From: an uncultured Pirellulaceae bacterium
GTDB lineage: Bacteria > Planctomycetota > Planctomycetia > Pirellulales > Pirellulaceae
Length of the DNA: 33,412 nt
Reading direction: 5' to 3'
Assembly (NCBI GenBank): GCA_937928555.1
Contig: CALFWR010000119.1
Span: forward strand, 1 to 33,412
Shown one piece after another: positions 33,339-33,412 of the stretch; the stretch's first letter is position 1, and each line of letters starts with the position of its first letter. The notes beneath the pieces are model-generated. The model was not told the origin of the DNA. It made no database searches and worked only from the letters and a program-made list of their open reading frames with translations. Both the position numbers and the translations under genes were made by a program.

Positions 33339-33412
33339 ATGAGCACCGGCCCGCAATCAGAACGCCTTGAGCTACCGCCCGAAGCGGAGCCAGCTCGAGA
33401 ATTCATCGAAGC
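33339..33412 (+). CDS. Start of the next operon gene, probably qatC (partial)
   Basis: ATG 33339 with GGGATGG seven bases upstream opens a frame MSTGPQSERLELPPEAEPAR that runs off the window. Position and order suggest QatC, the QueC-like deazaguanine-type enzyme, but only ~25 residues are visible and no motif can be checked. The TTG just before is an alternative start. A short gap of 37 bp separates it from qatB. Confidence 0.45.
   Translation, partial: MSTGPQSERLELPPEAEPAREFIE

Overview
The window looks like a chromosomal segment of a planctomycete, most likely a Pirellulaceae-type marine bacterium. This is inferred from several things: moderately high GC, low gene density, many long secreted or lipid-anchored proteins of unknown function, a membrane-anchored squalene-cyclase-like toroid, a very long TolC-family protein, and abundant small dispersed repeats. 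No rRNA, tRNA or CRISPR array was recognised. The first ~286 bases do not fit this picture. They are AT-rich, carry the C-terminus of a cobaltochelatase CobN-like protein and end in a CCAAAA microsatellite, after which base composition changes abruptly. They are either foreign DNA or an assembly mis-join.

Layout: 1-286, AT-rich CobN tail. 348-1706, a secreted protein or lipoprotein. 1907-6142, three minus-strand genes: a DUF4912 protein with a Rho_N/SAP-like N-terminus, a lipoprotein, and an alpha/beta hydrolase whose core is interrupted by a membrane domain. 6143-6693, two mobile miniature elements. 6694-10002, a TolC-family outer-membrane protein of 1102 aa on the minus strand. 10407-11912, a membrane-anchored coiled-coil protein. 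11913-12500, repeats. 12501-14426, a PL14-like plus beta-helix secreted protein. 14949-15753, repeats including a third miniature element. 15754-16641, a rhomboid protease. 16752-20370, a tight biotin operon bioB-bioF-bioH-bioC. 20398-21042, a convergent YedK/SRAP gene. 21111-22444, two small membrane proteins. 22591-25869, a YCF48-repeat plus CBM9-like protein. 26047-27705, a membrane-anchored alpha/alpha-toroid protein. 27886-28716, a HisA-like TIM barrel. 28712-30585, an IS1380-family insertion sequence with a frameshifted transposase. 30612-end, qatA, qatB and the probable start of qatC, a Qat anti-phage defence operon cut off by the window edge.

Functional links: bioC and bioH would make and release the pimeloyl-ACP precursor, bioF converts it to 8-amino-7-oxononanoate, and bioB closes the thiophane ring; bioA and bioD are not in this window. 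The Qat genes form a defence operon whose upstream boundary is the IS1380 inverted repeat, only 26 bp before qatA.

The most unusual material is repetitive DNA. Three ~187-bp elements share near-identical inverted termini (CCCGGATTATTCACGA) and each is flanked by a different 5-bp target duplication (CTGAA, TTAAT, CTCAA), so they are genuine transposed miniature elements. Two share their interior and one has an unrelated interior of the same length. A second, hairpin-rich repeat family occurs twice in opposite orientations. I did not find a clearly new multi-gene system; Qat is already described.
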